Source: Legionella drozanskii LLAP-1 (GTDB lineage: Bacteria; Pseudomonadota; Gammaproteobacteria; Legionellales; Legionellaceae). From it: a DNA stretch of 64,000 nt. This document shows positions 39,452-49,601 of the stretch, piece by piece (the first letter of the stretch is position 1; every line of letters begins with the position of its first letter). The translations under genes were made by a program, and so were the position numbers. The notes under the pieces were generated by a model. It was not told the DNA's origin and searched no databases. It saw nothing but the letters and a program-made list of their open reading frames with translations. Where the stretch lies: assembly GCF_001467585.1 (NCBI RefSeq), contig NZ_LNXY01000027.1:603342-667341 (forward strand), given 5' to 3'.

Positions 39452-39915
39452 GATACTTTAGCAACCATCAAATAAAAAATAATGATCAAGCTAATAAAAG
39501 CAGGAAATCCCAACAAATACCATAGGCGAAAAAGGCGCTCATAGCGTTCTGGTAAAGGCTCTTGGTTAGCAAGACAGTGCGCGAGGAGATTTCTCAGTTT
39601 AATTTGCAGATAAACGACGGGAAGCCAAAATAAACCAATGACAACATAAAGTCCTAAGGAAAGTAGGATCCAGAAGGATGTCCAGGAATAACCCGTCAAA
39701 TACATGAGCCAAAATCCGGTCAGTGGTTGGATTACCACAGCCGGTGTCGTCAATACCAAATCAGCCAGAACAGTGTTTCTGATGGCAAAATATTTTTCAT
39801 TCATAGGGGTGGTATATTTTGAACGATACATAAAAAAGGCAATGCAAAGACCGCTGCCCAATAGAAGTGTAGAAGATAAAATATGTGCTGTTTTGACTAT
39901 TAAATAGGCATTCAT
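39442..39915 (-). CDS. DUF2269-type membrane protein
   Basis: 157 residues, four membrane helices, beginning YLIVKTAHILSSTLLLGSGL with the conserved His of this family and continuing TTPAVVIQPLTGFWLMYLTG. DUF2269 proteins are unstudied integral membrane proteins. The overlap with the saccharopine-dehydrogenase-like gene, a recurrent pairing in proteobacteria, suggests a joint task. Confidence 0.8.
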   Translation of the reverse strand: MNAYLIVKTAHILSSTLLLGSGLCIAFFMYRSKYTTPMNEKYFAIRNTVLADLVLTTPAVVIQPLTGFWLMYLTGYSWTSFWILLSLGLYVVIGLFWLPVVYLQIKLRNLLAHCLANQEPLPERYERLFRLWYLLGFPAFISLIIIFYLMVAKVSWN

Positions 39916-40003
39916 TGCTGCGTCAGTATTCTCGCGTTATTCCATTCTGAATTTTAAATTCTACTCTGAATACTTTTAATGGACTAGGGCTTCGTCGCCA
40001 AAA

Positions 40004-41017
40004 TTATGCAAGTATTTGTTTCAGATAATCAGGAATTCTCTGCTCCAACCAATAAACCGGCTTCCCTGGTAAACGACCAGAAATAAAGCCGACATGACCG
40101 CCCTTCGCACTTAATTCCAAGGTAACATCTTGGGATAATTCCTCTTCAGCAGGTATTATATCCGGTGTCATAAAAGGATCATCCAAAGCGTGAATAATCA
40201 AGGTTTGCGTTGTAATTTTAGCGATGTAGGGCCTTGAGCTTGCTGCCTTGTAATAAGCATGCACATGCGGGAAACCATGCAGCGGCGCGGTTACACATTC
40301 ATCAAAAGTCCAAAAACAGTGGCATTTATCCATATCTTTATAAATTTGCGGGATCTCTTTATCGGCAAAAAAAGCTTTTTTGCGTTCAAATACGCTTTTC
40401 ATGCGACGTAGTAAATACGCTTGATAGATACGCGAAAAGCCTGAGCCGATTTTATCAGCAACTAAACGGGGTTGAAAAGGAACCGATACCGCCACCGCGG
40501 CACTGATTAATTGTTGTGTACCTTGCTCCCCTAACCACTTCAGTAAAACATTGCCTCCTAATGAAACACCCACTATCGCTTTTTTAGTTTGTGGTTCGCG
40601 TTCTGCCAATCTACGAATAAAGTAATCCACATCGCCAGTATCGCCAGTATGGTAAGCGCGTGGTAAACGGTTAGGCTCTGAACTCGCACCCCTGAAATGC
40701 ATCAGTACTGCCCGCCAACCACAGTGATTAAACGCCTGCATTAAGCCAGCAGCATAAGAGGACTCAACTGAGCCGCCTAAACCATGCAGCAAAATCACGA
40801 CAGGTGTTTGGCTATCTAAGCCATTAATGGCCCATGCTAAATCAATAAAGTCGCCATCGGGTAGCTCGATTCGCTCGAATAAATCCACTGGCGCCTTGAT
40901 ATTTCTGGTCAACGTGGGGTACAAGGTTTGACCGTGTGAGCTGATTAACCACCAAGCAGGTTTAAAATCGCTGTTGACTATCATCATCTTCACCATGATA
41001 ACTAGGACTATATTCAT
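40004..41017 (-). CDS. YheT-family alpha/beta hydrolase
   Basis: 337 residues. Oxyanion/strand motif [39 protein letters not shown] (diagnostic of YheT), nucleophile elbow GVSLGGN, and Asp/His in [10 protein letters not shown] and KGGHVGFI. Substrate unknown; the human ABHD1/3 relatives act on lipids. The ATG at 41017 has GAGG six bases upstream and lies inside the end of hemE (56-bp overlap), so translation is coupled; starts at 40996 or 40987 are alternatives. Confidence 0.88.
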   Translation of the reverse strand: MNIVLVIMVKMMIVNSDFKPAWWLISSHGQTLYPTLTRNIKAPVDLFERIELPDGDFIDLAWAINGLDSQTPVVILLHGLGGSVESSYAAGLMQAFNHCGWRAVLMHFRGASSEPNRLPRAYHTGDTGDVDYFIRRLAEREPQTKKAIVGVSLGGNVLLKWLGEQGTQQLISAAVAVSVPFQPRLVADKIGSGFSRIYQAYLLRRMKSVFERKKAFFADKEIPQIYKDMDKCHCFWTFDECVTAPLHGFPHVHAYYKAASSRPYIAKITTQTLIIHALDDPFMTPDIIPAEEELSQDVTLELSAKGGHVGFISGRLPGKPVYWLEQRIPDYLKQILA

Positions 41018-42041
41018 GTACCGCCTCTAGCATCGCTGAAACATTCGCAGGCGGTACCTCCGGAGTAATGCCATGTCCAAGATTAAAGATATGTCCTGAA
41101 CCGTGACCAAAAGAGGCTAAAACGTGTTTCACTTCACGCCTTATACATTCAGTATTGGTGAGTAAAAGCGAAGGATCAAGGTTTCCTTGTAAAGCAACTT
41201 TTGCTCCAACTTGCTGGCGAGCAACACTTAAATCAGTCATCCAATCCAAACCCAGTGCATCACAACCGCTCTCAGCCATCGGCTTAAGCCATTGTCCTCC
41301 ACCTTTGGTAAAAAGAATAAGGGGGATGTGGGGGTATTTACTCTTTAAATGACTGACGATTTTTCTCATGTAATGGAGTGAAAAATCAAGATAAGCTTGC
41401 GTGGTTAATGTCCCACCCCAGGTATCAAAAAGCATCAGTGCATTAACACCTGCCTTCGCTTGTTCTTCAAGATAAATACTGACCGCAAGCGCTAGTTTAT
41501 CAAGAAGAAGATGCATTGCTTGCGGTTCGGTATACATCAAATGTTTTACTTGTTTAAAATCACGACTCGAGCCGCCTTCCACCATATAGCAGGCTAAAGT
41601 CCAGGGACTACCTGCGAAACCAATGAGCGGTAAATGCTTAGGCATTTCACGACGAATTAATCGTACTGCATCCATCACATAGTTTAACTCTTCTTTGGGA
41701 ATGACCAATGAATCGATGGCTTCTATGGATCGCACAGGTCTTTGAAAACAAGGACCCTCTCCCTCAGCAAAATAAAGACCCAGGCCCATTGCGTCAGGAA
41801 TTGTTAAAATATCTGAAAATAAAATAGCGGCATCGAGCGGGAAACGTCCCAGGGGTTGTAAAGTCACTTCGCAAGCTAATTCAGGATTTTTACATAGACT
41901 TAAAAAATCACCGGCCTGAGCGCGCACTTGGCGATATTCAGGTAAATAACGACCTGCTTGACGCATAAACCAGACAGGTGTACGCGGAACTGGTTTCCGT
42001 TGTAGTGCCCGAATAAATAGAGATTCAGCGATATCTTTCAT
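40962..42041 (-). CDS. hemE: Uroporphyrinogen decarboxylase
   Basis: 359 residues. The hallmark [16 protein letters not shown] is at about 22-37, with [31 protein letters not shown] and [13 protein letters not shown]. It decarboxylates uroporphyrinogen III to coproporphyrinogen III in haem synthesis. It is divergent from the PlcC-like gene with 122 bp between; the YheT-like gene follows on the same transcript. Confidence 0.96.
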   Translation of the reverse strand: MKDIAESLFIRALQRKPVPRTPVWFMRQAGRYLPEYRQVRAQAGDFLSLCKNPELACEVTLQPLGRFPLDAAILFSDILTIPDAMGLGLYFAEGEGPCFQRPVRSIEAIDSLVIPKEELNYVMDAVRLIRREMPKHLPLIGFAGSPWTLACYMVEGGSSRDFKQVKHLMYTEPQAMHLLLDKLALAVSIYLEEQAKAGVNALMLFDTWGGTLTTQAYLDFSLHYMRKIVSHLKSKYPHIPLILFTKGGGQWLKPMAESGCDALGLDWMTDLSVARQQVGAKVALQGNLDPSLLLTNTECIRREVKHVLASFGHGSGHIFNLGHGITPEVPPANVSAMLEAVHEYSPSYHGEDDDSQQRF

Positions 42042-42093
42042 AATTCACTCATTTATTTCAAAAATTTTGCTCATTCTAGCATGTTTCCTAATT

Positions 42094-42113
42094 TTTAATA
42101 TTGTGTTAATTTT
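42094..42113 (+). promoter_or_regulatory. PmrA-box-like tandem site
   Basis: Two half-sites, TTTAATATT and GTTAATTTT, are separated by 2 nt, fitting the Legionella PmrA consensus cTTAATatT-N2-cTTAATatT as I recall it. A -10-like TAAAAT follows at 42121, so the second half covers the -35 area, as expected for PmrA activation. It supports control with Dot/Icm effector genes. Confidence 0.65.
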
Positions 42114-42124
42114 TTACAGATAAA

Positions 42125-42145
42125 ATATTCAAATGATTTGAATAT
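42125..42145 (+). promoter_or_regulatory. Perfect palindrome before the PlcC-like gene
   Basis: ATATTCAAAT and ATTTGAATAT around a single G, ending 18 bp before the GTG start and overlapping the predicted transcription start. It could be an operator for a dimeric regulator. Confidence 0.45.
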
Positions 42146-42163
42146 GTGAAATAAGGACAGGAC

Positions 42164-43768
42164 GTGGAAACTAGTGAACATAAACAAGTTGGCGATCAAA
42201 TTCGAATAGAAACTTTAGGAAATCGCTATTTACAAGGCAGTAAAGATCTGTCATTAGAACCAACAAATAATCTCAAAGTTAAGATGATGCATACGGTGGA
42301 TGGCATCCCTGTTCCACTAGATCCAGAATTAAGTGCCGGCGATTTAGTAATGGCCGCTGATTATTACACTAAAGCGGGCTGGGGATATGAGTTATCACTT
42401 CCTCCACGAACTGGCGATGCTGTTGCTGACAACGAAGCACTATTTAATCTACCTATTTCTGCAAAAGAATCACGTGCCTTCCGAGAGGCTTATGAGGATT
42501 TAGCTTCGCCTACCGTCAAAAGCTCAGATATCGAGGAAATTTATCGGATTGAGAATAAAACCTATATTCCTTTCTTTAAATCACTCAATAGCCTCTTTCA
42601 ACAGGCAGTGTTTTATTTCACTGTCAAAGATTACGGCAATAAATTAAATCTAAATGTCGCCCATTTTACACCCTGGTCAACGCGCGCTTATCTTGTTGGT
42701 CATGAGTCTGCACTGCGTATGGCGGCTTTGGCCTTTTATTTTAAAAAATTAGCGGAAGGAAAACCAGAAGAAATACCTGAGAATTATCATGAGGAATTGA
42801 ATAGCATTATTCAGAAAATCAAGAAGGGTGGTGCCTATGGTTTCACCGAAACCCAGCTCGGGGACGATGAAGCACTCTGTACCGAACTCTGGCAACGTTA
42901 TCACGCCTTAGCTGTAAGTCGCGATTTGTTCGTTATGCATTTTTATTCGGACCATTTCGCCGGTGGACATATGGGTCGTATTGGTTTGTTGCGCGAAGTT
43001 ATGCCTAAGAAGTTTGGTTTTTTAGGCGGCATTTTGATTAATAATATGCACAATGAAGATAATACAGACAGCGTTACGGTGACTCCACCCTACGATACAG
43101 ACTCCGATGCCTACACCGAGATCCGTGATGACTCTCAAGCCTATGGCGATGGTACTTATCTTGGACGGGGTAATGACAACACGGCTAATTTACTCATTAA
43201 TGGCATGGATAATTCTTTAGGTGATATTGCCAGACTCATGATGACTGGTGAGCGACGTGACGTTGAAGATTATGGTGGGTTAACCTTCTTACCTGAAATT
43301 GATTACAAGAAAGCTCAACCTCAGCCTCTATTAATTTATGGTCTTGATCAAAAAGTCTATTTTCGTGAAGATGTTAGCAAAATACTAAAACTCTCTCCGC
43401 AAGATTATCAAAATACCTTACAAAATCCGGCCGCCCATGGTTATAAAGAATTAACTTTCTTTCAAGCAATCAAACTGATTTTTAAATTAAGAGTCTTAGG
43501 TTTCTTTTACTCACCTGAGCCAACCAAACCTGAAGTTAAACTGGGTATTTCATATCAACAAAAAGCAGCAGCAACAAGTACAGAGCATTGGGTCGAAACC
43601 AACGATTCAACGATTCAAGTCGGATTATCATCCGCCGTCACTGGGGAACATCGCGGAGCATTAAGAACATCTTTTAGTGAGCAAGTCACTCACTCATTGC
43701 TTTCTCCACCTAAGAATGACTCAGGTCAAGCGATGCCTGTTGAGCCATCAGCAAGCTACGGTTATTGA
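42164..43768 (+). CDS. plcC: Zinc metallophospholipase C, PlcC/CegC1-like probable Dot/Icm effector
   Basis: 534 residues, GTG start after AAGGACAGGAC. The family pattern of PlcA/PlcB/PlcC-type phospholipases is visible. LSAGDLVMAADYY is at 56-68 (Asp60, Asp66) and NVAHFTPWSTRAYLVGHE at 164-181 (His167, His180). HFYSDHFAGGHMGR is at 259-272 (His259, Asp263, His264, His269) and MHNEDN at 295-300. DGTYLGRGNDN lies at 329-339. PlcA and PlcB have Sec signal peptides; this protein has none, like PlcC, which is injected through Dot/Icm and hydrolyses phospholipids. The upstream PmrA-like box agrees. The C-terminus (LSPPKNDSGQ...SASYGY) could carry the secretion signal. Confidence 0.75.
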   Translation: METSEHKQVGDQIRIETLGNRYLQGSKDLSLEPTNNLKVKMMHTVDGIPVPLDPELSAGDLVMAADYYTKAGWGYELSLPPRTGDAVADNEALFNLPISAKESRAFREAYEDLASPTVKSSDIEEIYRIENKTYIPFFKSLNSLFQQAVFYFTVKDYGNKLNLNVAHFTPWSTRAYLVGHESALRMAALAFYFKKLAEGKPEEIPENYHEELNSIIQKIKKGGAYGFTETQLGDDEALCTELWQRYHALAVSRDLFVMHFYSDHFAGGHMGRIGLLREVMPKKFGFLGGILINNMHNEDNTDSVTVTPPYDTDSDAYTEIRDDSQAYGDGTYLGRGNDNTANLLINGMDNSLGDIARLMMTGERRDVEDYGGLTFLPEIDYKKAQPQPLLIYGLDQKVYFREDVSKILKLSPQDYQNTLQNPAAHGYKELTFFQAIKLIFKLRVLGFFYSPEPTKPEVKLGISYQQKAAATSTEHWVETNDSTIQVGLSSAVTGEHRGALRTSFSEQVTHSLLSPPKNDSGQAMPVEPSASYGY

Positions 43769-43787
43769 AGGCGAGCATTGCTCTTAT

Positions 43788-43838
43788 AAGCTCCAATTGC
43801 TATGCTAGCCCGCTCTTGTTTTGGAGCTTAGCAATTGG
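43788..43838 (+). promoter_or_regulatory. Mutually exclusive hairpins over the folB ribosome site and start
   Basis: AAGCTCC (43788-43794) can pair with GGAGCTT (43823-43829), hiding the Shine-Dalgarno GGAG. CCAATTGCTA (43793-43802) can pair with TAGCAATTGG (43829-43838), hiding the TTG start. The two stems share bases, so only one can form at a time. Confidence 0.35.
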
Positions 43839-44173
43839 ACTATCTTGATATTAAAGGCTTGACGATAGCGACACGCATTGGTGTGTATGCCTGGGAGCAG
43901 CAAATTTCTCAACGTTTAGTGCTTGATATTACAATCCCTGCTAATTTTAGCGCCTGCGAAGATAAGATTGATCAAACCATCGATTACAGCACACTCTGCC
44001 AGCTAATCACCGATTTTGTGGAATCCAATGCGTTTCAGCTGATTGAAACCGTAGCCAATCAAGTCGCCCAATTAATAAAAAAAGAATTTAACCTTGAGCA
44101 AGTGACTGTCTCAGTGAGTAAACCGCACGCGATTAAAAACGCCAGCGATGTGCGAGTAACTGTGACTCGCTAA
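43835..44173 (+). CDS. folB: Dihydroneopterin aldolase
   Basis: 112 residues. The start is TTG (MDYLDIKGLTIATRIGVYAWEQ) with GGAG 8 bases upstream. Family motifs include IGVYAWEQQ, DYSTLCQLI and NAFQLIETVANQVAQLI. It acts on dihydroneopterin in folate synthesis. It lies 66 bp after the PlcC-like gene, so it may be partly co-transcribed with it. Confidence 0.93.
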   Translation: MDYLDIKGLTIATRIGVYAWEQQISQRLVLDITIPANFSACEDKIDQTIDYSTLCQLITDFVESNAFQLIETVANQVAQLIKKEFNLEQVTVSVSKPHAIKNASDVRVTVTR

Positions 44174-44250
44174 GTTAGTGGTAACCTCTGTGTGGCAATT
44201 TAATACGAAGTAGCTTAATATTTGCCAACTTTTTCAAGCATTTTACGGCA

Positions 44251-47115
44251 ATGACAAAAAGAATATTGGTTCAAAGACAAGTTTTCATCTCTGACATTAT
44301 GTGTCATAGCGGATGTGGTTCCTCCCTTAACTACGCTCTTAACAACTTGTTTGAAGAATTTAAAGACAAAAAATATTTCCCGCAAGATGCTCAGTTGTCG
44401 ATCTATCCTCAACCCGAAAAGCTAGGGGTTCACAGTTTAGAAATCAAAATTAAAACTGAAGAAGCAACATTCACTCCCCCAGAAAATCTTTGTGATTCTT
44501 TTTTTGATGAATTGAATAACCGCCTAGTTGAGATGGAAGGGCCACAAATCACTGATGACCCGCGCAAAGCACAAACTGAAACTTCGGGTAAAATCAACTG
44601 GATCAATATATTGATCAACTTATTGGCGATGGGAGTCATTACCCTTTTATGGTTTTTTTTTCCCCCATCCATACCTTTAACAATTGTTTTAACCACTATT
44701 TCCTTTTTAACCACAGGCTTTACTGCAAGAGAATATTTAATTAATTTTTTCCGCAATCTGCGCTCTAAAAACCTAGCTAATATGACGACTACTATTAGCT
44801 TTGGTTGGTTTTTATCTCTCGCACATACACTCTATCATTCGATAATGATGCCTATGGCTAGCAGTTTTTCCATGGCATTTATGAGTTTTGTCATGCCTGT
44901 TATGCTCATTACTCTGGTCAATGGCATGGATGAAATTAAACGCATCATTTTAAATAAATCGAAAAAAATGCGTTTGCAAGGAATGGATACTTTATTTCCA
45001 GAAATGAAAAAGGAATACCCTTGTTACCAGCTAAGTTCCACTGACCAAGTCAAGTTATCTGAGCTTATCGCCGCTTTTAATAAAGAAAACTCTCATGAGC
45101 TTAGGGAAGCAATTCAAGATTTGTTCACTGAGGAAGGCTTTGTTAAAGAAAGCACCGATGAATTAAGAGAAGGAATGTATATTGAAGTGGATCGCGAAGA
45201 TTGCTTTCCTGTGGATTGTATTCTCATTCAAGGAAATACAACCGTTGACCCTTCAATTTTATCGGGAGAACATAAGGGAAATAAAAAGTTTTTAGATCTT
45301 ATTCCTGCGGGTGCAGTTAACTTAGGAAATAAGGTCACCGTGTATGCTAAAGCAAATGCCTACGATAGCACAATCAACAAAATATTATTCCGTGCCAATC
45401 GTGCTCGTGAAAATAGAGCGCTCGAACCAAGCTCAAAATTTACCTATCTTTATACTGGGTTAATTATTGCTGGAATTATTGCTTCCATTGCAGCCCCACT
45501 GGCGTTTGGTGTATTTACTATTCCTTTGCTATTGCAAAACATAATGGGAATATTATTTGCAGTTTGCCCCTGTACTATTGCAATTGGCCATCAATTACCC
45601 ACTCTTTTAAGTATTTTTCATCGTAGTAATAAAGGCATTATTTTACGGGATGACGAGCTCTCTGGGCGCTCTCACAAAATACATACCGTTGTGTTTGATA
45701 AAACTGGAACCCTGACTACCGGCAAAAGCCGAGTAACGCATTGCTCTGATACAATTTCTGAAGCGTTATGGGAAAGAATTTATTTATTGGAAAAGGAACA
45801 GGGAGGAGAGCACCCTATCGCTAAAGCACTCGTTAATTTTCGCGCAGGAAAACCTCAACCCATTATTAATAACGTCAGCGACGTTGTTCATGATTTCAAA
45901 AACCGTGGTTTATCCGCAAAAGTTCAAGGCGTTGAAATTTGCCTAGGAAATGCCACCTATTTCGAGGATGCGAGGATTAAAATTCCTTCAATTACAACGC
46001 CGCCAGGAGTAACATCCGTTTATGTTGCTGAAAACAATAGCTATAAAGGCGTCATTTTTATACAACATGAACCCAGGCCAGGCATCCAAAAAACACTGGA
46101 GCGTTTAAAGGAAAAGGGAGTAAATCTCATTATGCTGACTGGGGACAATCCTTCATCAGCAATGGGTTTTAATCAGCAGTTAGGGGGTGTTTTCGCAGAT
46201 GAGAATATTCGTGCAGAAAAAACTCCAGAGAAAAAAGAGAAGTTTTTAGTTAAGCTGATAAAAAAAACAAAAAAACGAGGAGAAAGCTGTGAAGGAATTT
46301 GGTTTATTGGTGATGGTATAAATGACGCCCCCTGCGCCAGAATTGTAAGTGAAGAAGGCGGAACTAGTTGCGCCATGAACTCCGGTGATAAAGCTGCATT
46401 TTTTACCGATATTAGCTTAAATGGCTCATTAAAATATTTATTCAAACATCGCAAATTAAATCTTTTTTTGGAAAAAAATATCTTACAAAATCAATGGCTA
46501 ATTGCTCAGAGCTCGGCAATTTTTTTAGCGTTTATTATTAGTTTCTCTATTGTAGGAATCGCCGTATCGCCATTAATTCCTTTAGCAATCATGCTATCAA
46601 CCACCTTTTTGGTTTTATTCAATTCTTATCGCACCCAGCTTTCAATTGATAATGCACTCGATAAAACATCCTCTTTAACTAAAGAATTGCTAGCCTCGGA
46701 TCTTTCAATCGGATTATTAGTGGGCGCCAGTACTTTGTTTATCTGCGCTGTACTCGTTGCAACGCTAGCAACTGGCGGTTTAGCATTCCCTGCGATTGTA
46801 TTTACGGCAGGCGCCGCCTTGGCTGCCAGTAGCGCTTGTTTGATAACTGCAGGTCTAATGTTTGGCATATTTAGTTTAATTGCCACTTCCTATTTATTTA
46901 TGAACAACTGCAGCTGTGAATCTGTGGAAACTGGTGAAGATTTCTCGGTGCACTCATTGGTTGAACCGTCCTCTCTTTCCGTTCAGGAAAGAGAGCCGAG
47001 TGTTCTCTCAGATTTTGGGATTACACGATATGCTCAACGGAAGACAGATAGTTCTTGCAATGAGGACAGTATAGTTGCAGATACTAGGCGTCCATCTTAC
47101 GAATCATGCCCTTGA
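44251..47115 (+). CDS. P1B-type heavy-metal ATPase with altered motifs and a long C-terminal extension
   Basis: 954 residues, longer than usual for CopA types. The N-terminus has a degenerate metal-binding motif CHSGC (18-22) in an HMA-like fold. The actuator motif reads SGEH at 338-341 instead of TGE. The transmembrane metal motif CPC is at 439-441 but is followed by TIAIGH rather than the common ALGLAT. Phosphorylation site DKTGT at 483-487, HP locus at 521-522, then TGDN and GDGINDAP. Beyond the usual end there are two or three more hydrophobic segments and a ~60-residue polar tail with Cys (NNCSCES, SSCNEDS). A Cu+ or related soft-metal exporter is likely. Its end overlaps the convergent SPOR gene by 32 bp. 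Confidence 0.85.
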   Translation: MTKRILVQRQVFISDIMCHSGCGSSLNYALNNLFEEFKDKKYFPQDAQLSIYPQPEKLGVHSLEIKIKTEEATFTPPENLCDSFFDELNNRLVEMEGPQITDDPRKAQTETSGKINWINILINLLAMGVITLLWFFFPPSIPLTIVLTTISFLTTGFTAREYLINFFRNLRSKNLANMTTTISFGWFLSLAHTLYHSIMMPMASSFSMAFMSFVMPVMLITLVNGMDEIKRIILNKSKKMRLQGMDTLFPEMKKEYPCYQLSSTDQVKLSELIAAFNKENSHELREAIQDLFTEEGFVKESTDELREGMYIEVDREDCFPVDCILIQGNTTVDPSILSGEHKGNKKFLDLIPAGAVNLGNKVTVYAKANAYDSTINKILFRANRARENRALEPSSKFTYLYTGLIIAGIIASIAAPLAFGVFTIPLLLQNIMGILFAVCPCTIAIGHQLPTLLSIFHRSNKGIILRDDELSGRSHKIHTVVFDKTGTLTTGKSRVTHCSDTISEALWERIYLLEKEQGGEHPIAKALVNFRAGKPQPIINNVSDVVHDFKNRGLSAKVQGVEICLGNATYFEDARIKIPSITTPPGVTSVYVAENNSYKGVIFIQHEPRPGIQKTLERLKEKGVNLIMLTGDNPSSAMGFNQQLGGVFADENIRAEKTPEKKEKFLVKLIKKTKKRGESCEGIWFIGDGINDAPCARIVSEEGGTSCAMNSGDKAAFFTDISLNGSLKYLFKHRKLNLFLEKNILQNQWLIAQSSAIFLAFIISFSIVGIAVSPLIPLAIMLSTTFLVLFNSYRTQLSIDNALDKTSSLTKELLASDLSIGLLVGASTLFICAVLVATLATGGLAFPAIVFTAGAALAASSACLITAGLMFGIFSLIATSYLFMNNCSCESVETGEDFSVHSLVEPSSLSVQEREPSVLSDFGITRYAQRKTDSSCNEDSIVADTRRPSYESCP

Positions 47116-47782
47116 CACGCTCGCTTTGAGCTAAAGAAAGTTGTGCTTTTTCTGCAGCTGCTCTAGAGCCAAAAGGTCCAACAATTACCCTGAACCAAGT
47201 ACCTTGAGATTGGGAGACTGCAACAACACTGACATCAAACCCTTTCAAAGTCAGTCCTGCTTTCATTTGCTCAGCGTCTTGCTTTCTTTTAAAAGAAGCA
47301 ATTTGAATTTGATAGTTGTCTTTGTTTGAGCCGGCGGGCGCTATAGGTTTACTTTCAGTCACAGCAATAGTTGCTGGTGAGCGAGCAGGCGCTGTCCCTT
47401 GCTTATTAGGAACTACAGCAGCAGCATTGCCCACCGCAACCGCCGGTTGGGAGACTGGCTTTGTGAGTACAGAGGCAGTTGGTTTTGGTGAAGGCACCAC
47501 GACTGGTGCATTCCCGCCTTTCGCTAAGAGCGTATAAAATTCAAATTTGGGTTTTGGTAACTCTGGCTCTTTTTCTTTTGCAGCAACCTGAGTTTGAGAC
47601 TGTGGCTTTGCCTCATGACGTTTTGCCAAGATATTTGCATTGACCCAACTACTTAAACTAGTAAAATCGAAGACCGTTGCCGTTAAATACCCCGCCAAAA
47701 AAGAAGCGAGAATCCAAAACAACTGCTTAGGAGCACTGCTTTTTTGTCTTATCGGCCTTCTTTTACCATAATCCTTTGCCAT
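47084..47782 (-). CDS. SPOR-domain protein, FtsN-like
   Basis: 232 residues from the ATG at 47782, which overlaps the argS stop (TGATG); a GTG one codon earlier is also possible. One N-terminal membrane segment (about 21-43), a Pro/Ala/Val-rich periplasmic linker, and a C-terminal SPOR domain (NYQIQIASFKRKQDAEQMKA, TWFRVIVGPFGSRAAAEKAQ). SPOR binds denuded septal peptidoglycan. The argS-SPOR(ftsN) order is common in gammaproteobacteria, so this is probably the FtsN equivalent. Confidence 0.85.
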   Translation of the reverse strand: MAKDYGKRRPIRQKSSAPKQLFWILASFLAGYLTATVFDFTSLSSWVNANILAKRHEAKPQSQTQVAAKEKEPELPKPKFEFYTLLAKGGNAPVVVPSPKPTASVLTKPVSQPAVAVGNAAAVVPNKQGTAPARSPATIAVTESKPIAPAGSNKDNYQIQIASFKRKQDAEQMKAGLTLKGFDVSVVAVSQSQGTWFRVIVGPFGSRAAAEKAQLSLAQSERVKGMIRKMDA

Positions 47783-49542
47783 CACATGCTCTCAGGAGTT
47801 GATACCCCAATTAGTTGTAAACCATTTCTCAGTATTTGACGTACTGCCTTTAATAAACATAGGCGAGCTGATCTTAACAATTTTTGCTCGCATAGCAATT
47901 GTACTGCATTGTAATAACTGTGCAAGCCGTTAGCTAGGTCACGTAAATAATAGGCCAGCTGGTGAGGTTCGCATAATTTTGCGGAAGTCTCTATGACTTC
48001 AGAGTAACGAGTAATCAATGAAATTAAGGCAATCTCTTGCGGCTCGACTAATAAATCAAGGTGAGCAAGACCCTCTTCTTCATTCCAACTTAAACCACGC
48101 TCCTGCAGTTGACGCAACACGGAGCTAATGCGTGCGTGCGCATATTGAATATAATAAACGGGATTATCACTGGATTCTGATTTTGCCAGATCCAAATCAA
48201 AATCCATATGCTGCTCTGGCTTTCGCATTACATAAAAAAAACGAGCCGCATCATTTCCTACTTCTTCACGCAATTCGCGCAGAGTAACAAAGGAACCACT
48301 GCGAGTTGACATCTGCACGCGCTCACCGCCGCGATAAAGAATGGCAAATTGAACCAACAACACATCTAATGCATCCTGATCATGGCCTAACGCAGTTACT
48401 GCTGCACGCACCCGGGTTACATAACCATGATGGTCCGCACCAAAGACATCGATGACACGATCGAAACCGCGCTCATATTTATCCCAATGATAAGCAACAT
48501 CCGAAGCAAAGTAAGTGGTTTGGCCATTCGCGCGAATAAGTACGCGATCTTTTTCATCGGCAAAATCAGTGGCACGAAACCATAAGGCAGCTTCTTTTTC
48601 ATAGGTATGCCCTGCCTTTTTCAATGCTTGAATACCCTTGTTGATTGCGCCCCCATCCAGCAACGATTGCTCAGAAAACCACTGGTTATAATGCACACCG
48701 AATTCGGCCAAATCCTCTTTAATATCATCCAAAACAGAATCTAATGCTTGCTTATGGAATAATTTAAAACCTTCCTCGCCCAATAATCGTCTTGCTTGCT
48801 CAATCACCGCATCAATATAAAGCTCTTTATCGCCACCTTGTGGCTCATCAGCAGGTAATCCGTCTTTGATAAGCGACCAGGATTGAACGTAGGCGTTGCC
48901 ATGTTGATTTAAAACTTGTTGCGCAATCTGCAAAACATAATCGCCACGATAGCCATTGGCAGGGAAAATAATTTTCTCACCCGCCAAGCTCAAATAACGT
49001 AACCAGACGCTAGCCGCCAAAATATTCATTTGTCGGCCAGCGTCATTAACATAATATTCACTACTTACATCATAACCGGCTGCGGTTAAGATATTGGCCA
49101 AAGTTGCGCCAAAGGCTGCACCTCGGCCATGTCCCACATGCAAAGGCCCGGTTGGATTCGCAGAAACGAATTCTAAAATAACCTTTTCTCTCTTTCCTAA
49201 ATCACTACGACCAAAGGTTTCACCCTGCTTGAGTACTTCAGCAATGATTTGCGAACGCGCGTCGTCACGCATAAAAAAATTAATAAAACCAGGCCCGGCT
49301 ATTTCTACGCGCTCGATTTGTGGATGAGTCGGTAAATGCTCAACAATTAATTGCGCAAGTTGTCGCGGTGCTTGGCCACAGGGCTTTGCTAGCATTAAAG
49401 CGAGATTGGTAGCGAAATCGCCGTGAGTTTTATCTTTTGCGCGTTCTATCTTAATTTCGACATCAAGATCTAGCGGTAATTGAGAAGACTTTTTGAGGGT
49501 CTCGAGAGCTTGTGTAATGATTTGTTCAACAGCAGCTTTCAT
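47782..49542 (-). CDS. argS: Arginyl-tRNA synthetase
   Basis: 586 residues from the ATG at 49542 ([11 protein letters not shown]); an upstream frame to 49605 is open but the added residues do not fit the family, and a further ATG at 49557 is possible. The N-terminal Add-1 domain is followed by the HIGH-type [11 protein letters not shown] motif and a KMSK-region [12 protein letters not shown]; the lysine is replaced, as in many ArgS. A DALR anticodon domain ends the protein. It charges tRNA-Arg. Confidence 0.95.
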   Translation of the reverse strand: MKAAVEQIITQALETLKKSSQLPLDLDVEIKIERAKDKTHGDFATNLALMLAKPCGQAPRQLAQLIVEHLPTHPQIERVEIAGPGFINFFMRDDARSQIIAEVLKQGETFGRSDLGKREKVILEFVSANPTGPLHVGHGRGAAFGATLANILTAAGYDVSSEYYVNDAGRQMNILAASVWLRYLSLAGEKIIFPANGYRGDYVLQIAQQVLNQHGNAYVQSWSLIKDGLPADEPQGGDKELYIDAVIEQARRLLGEEGFKLFHKQALDSVLDDIKEDLAEFGVHYNQWFSEQSLLDGGAINKGIQALKKAGHTYEKEAALWFRATDFADEKDRVLIRANGQTTYFASDVAYHWDKYERGFDRVIDVFGADHHGYVTRVRAAVTALGHDQDALDVLLVQFAILYRGGERVQMSTRSGSFVTLRELREEVGNDAARFFYVMRKPEQHMDFDLDLAKSESSDNPVYYIQYAHARISSVLRQLQERGLSWNEEEGLAHLDLLVEPQEIALISLITRYSEVIETSAKLCEPHQLAYYLRDLANGLHSYYNAVQLLCEQKLLRSARLCLLKAVRQILRNGLQLIGVSTPESM

Positions 49543-49601
49543 GGGGTTTTCATTCATCAAAAAGCGGCTATTATGCGCTTTTTCGATGCCAGTTGCAAAA
49601 A

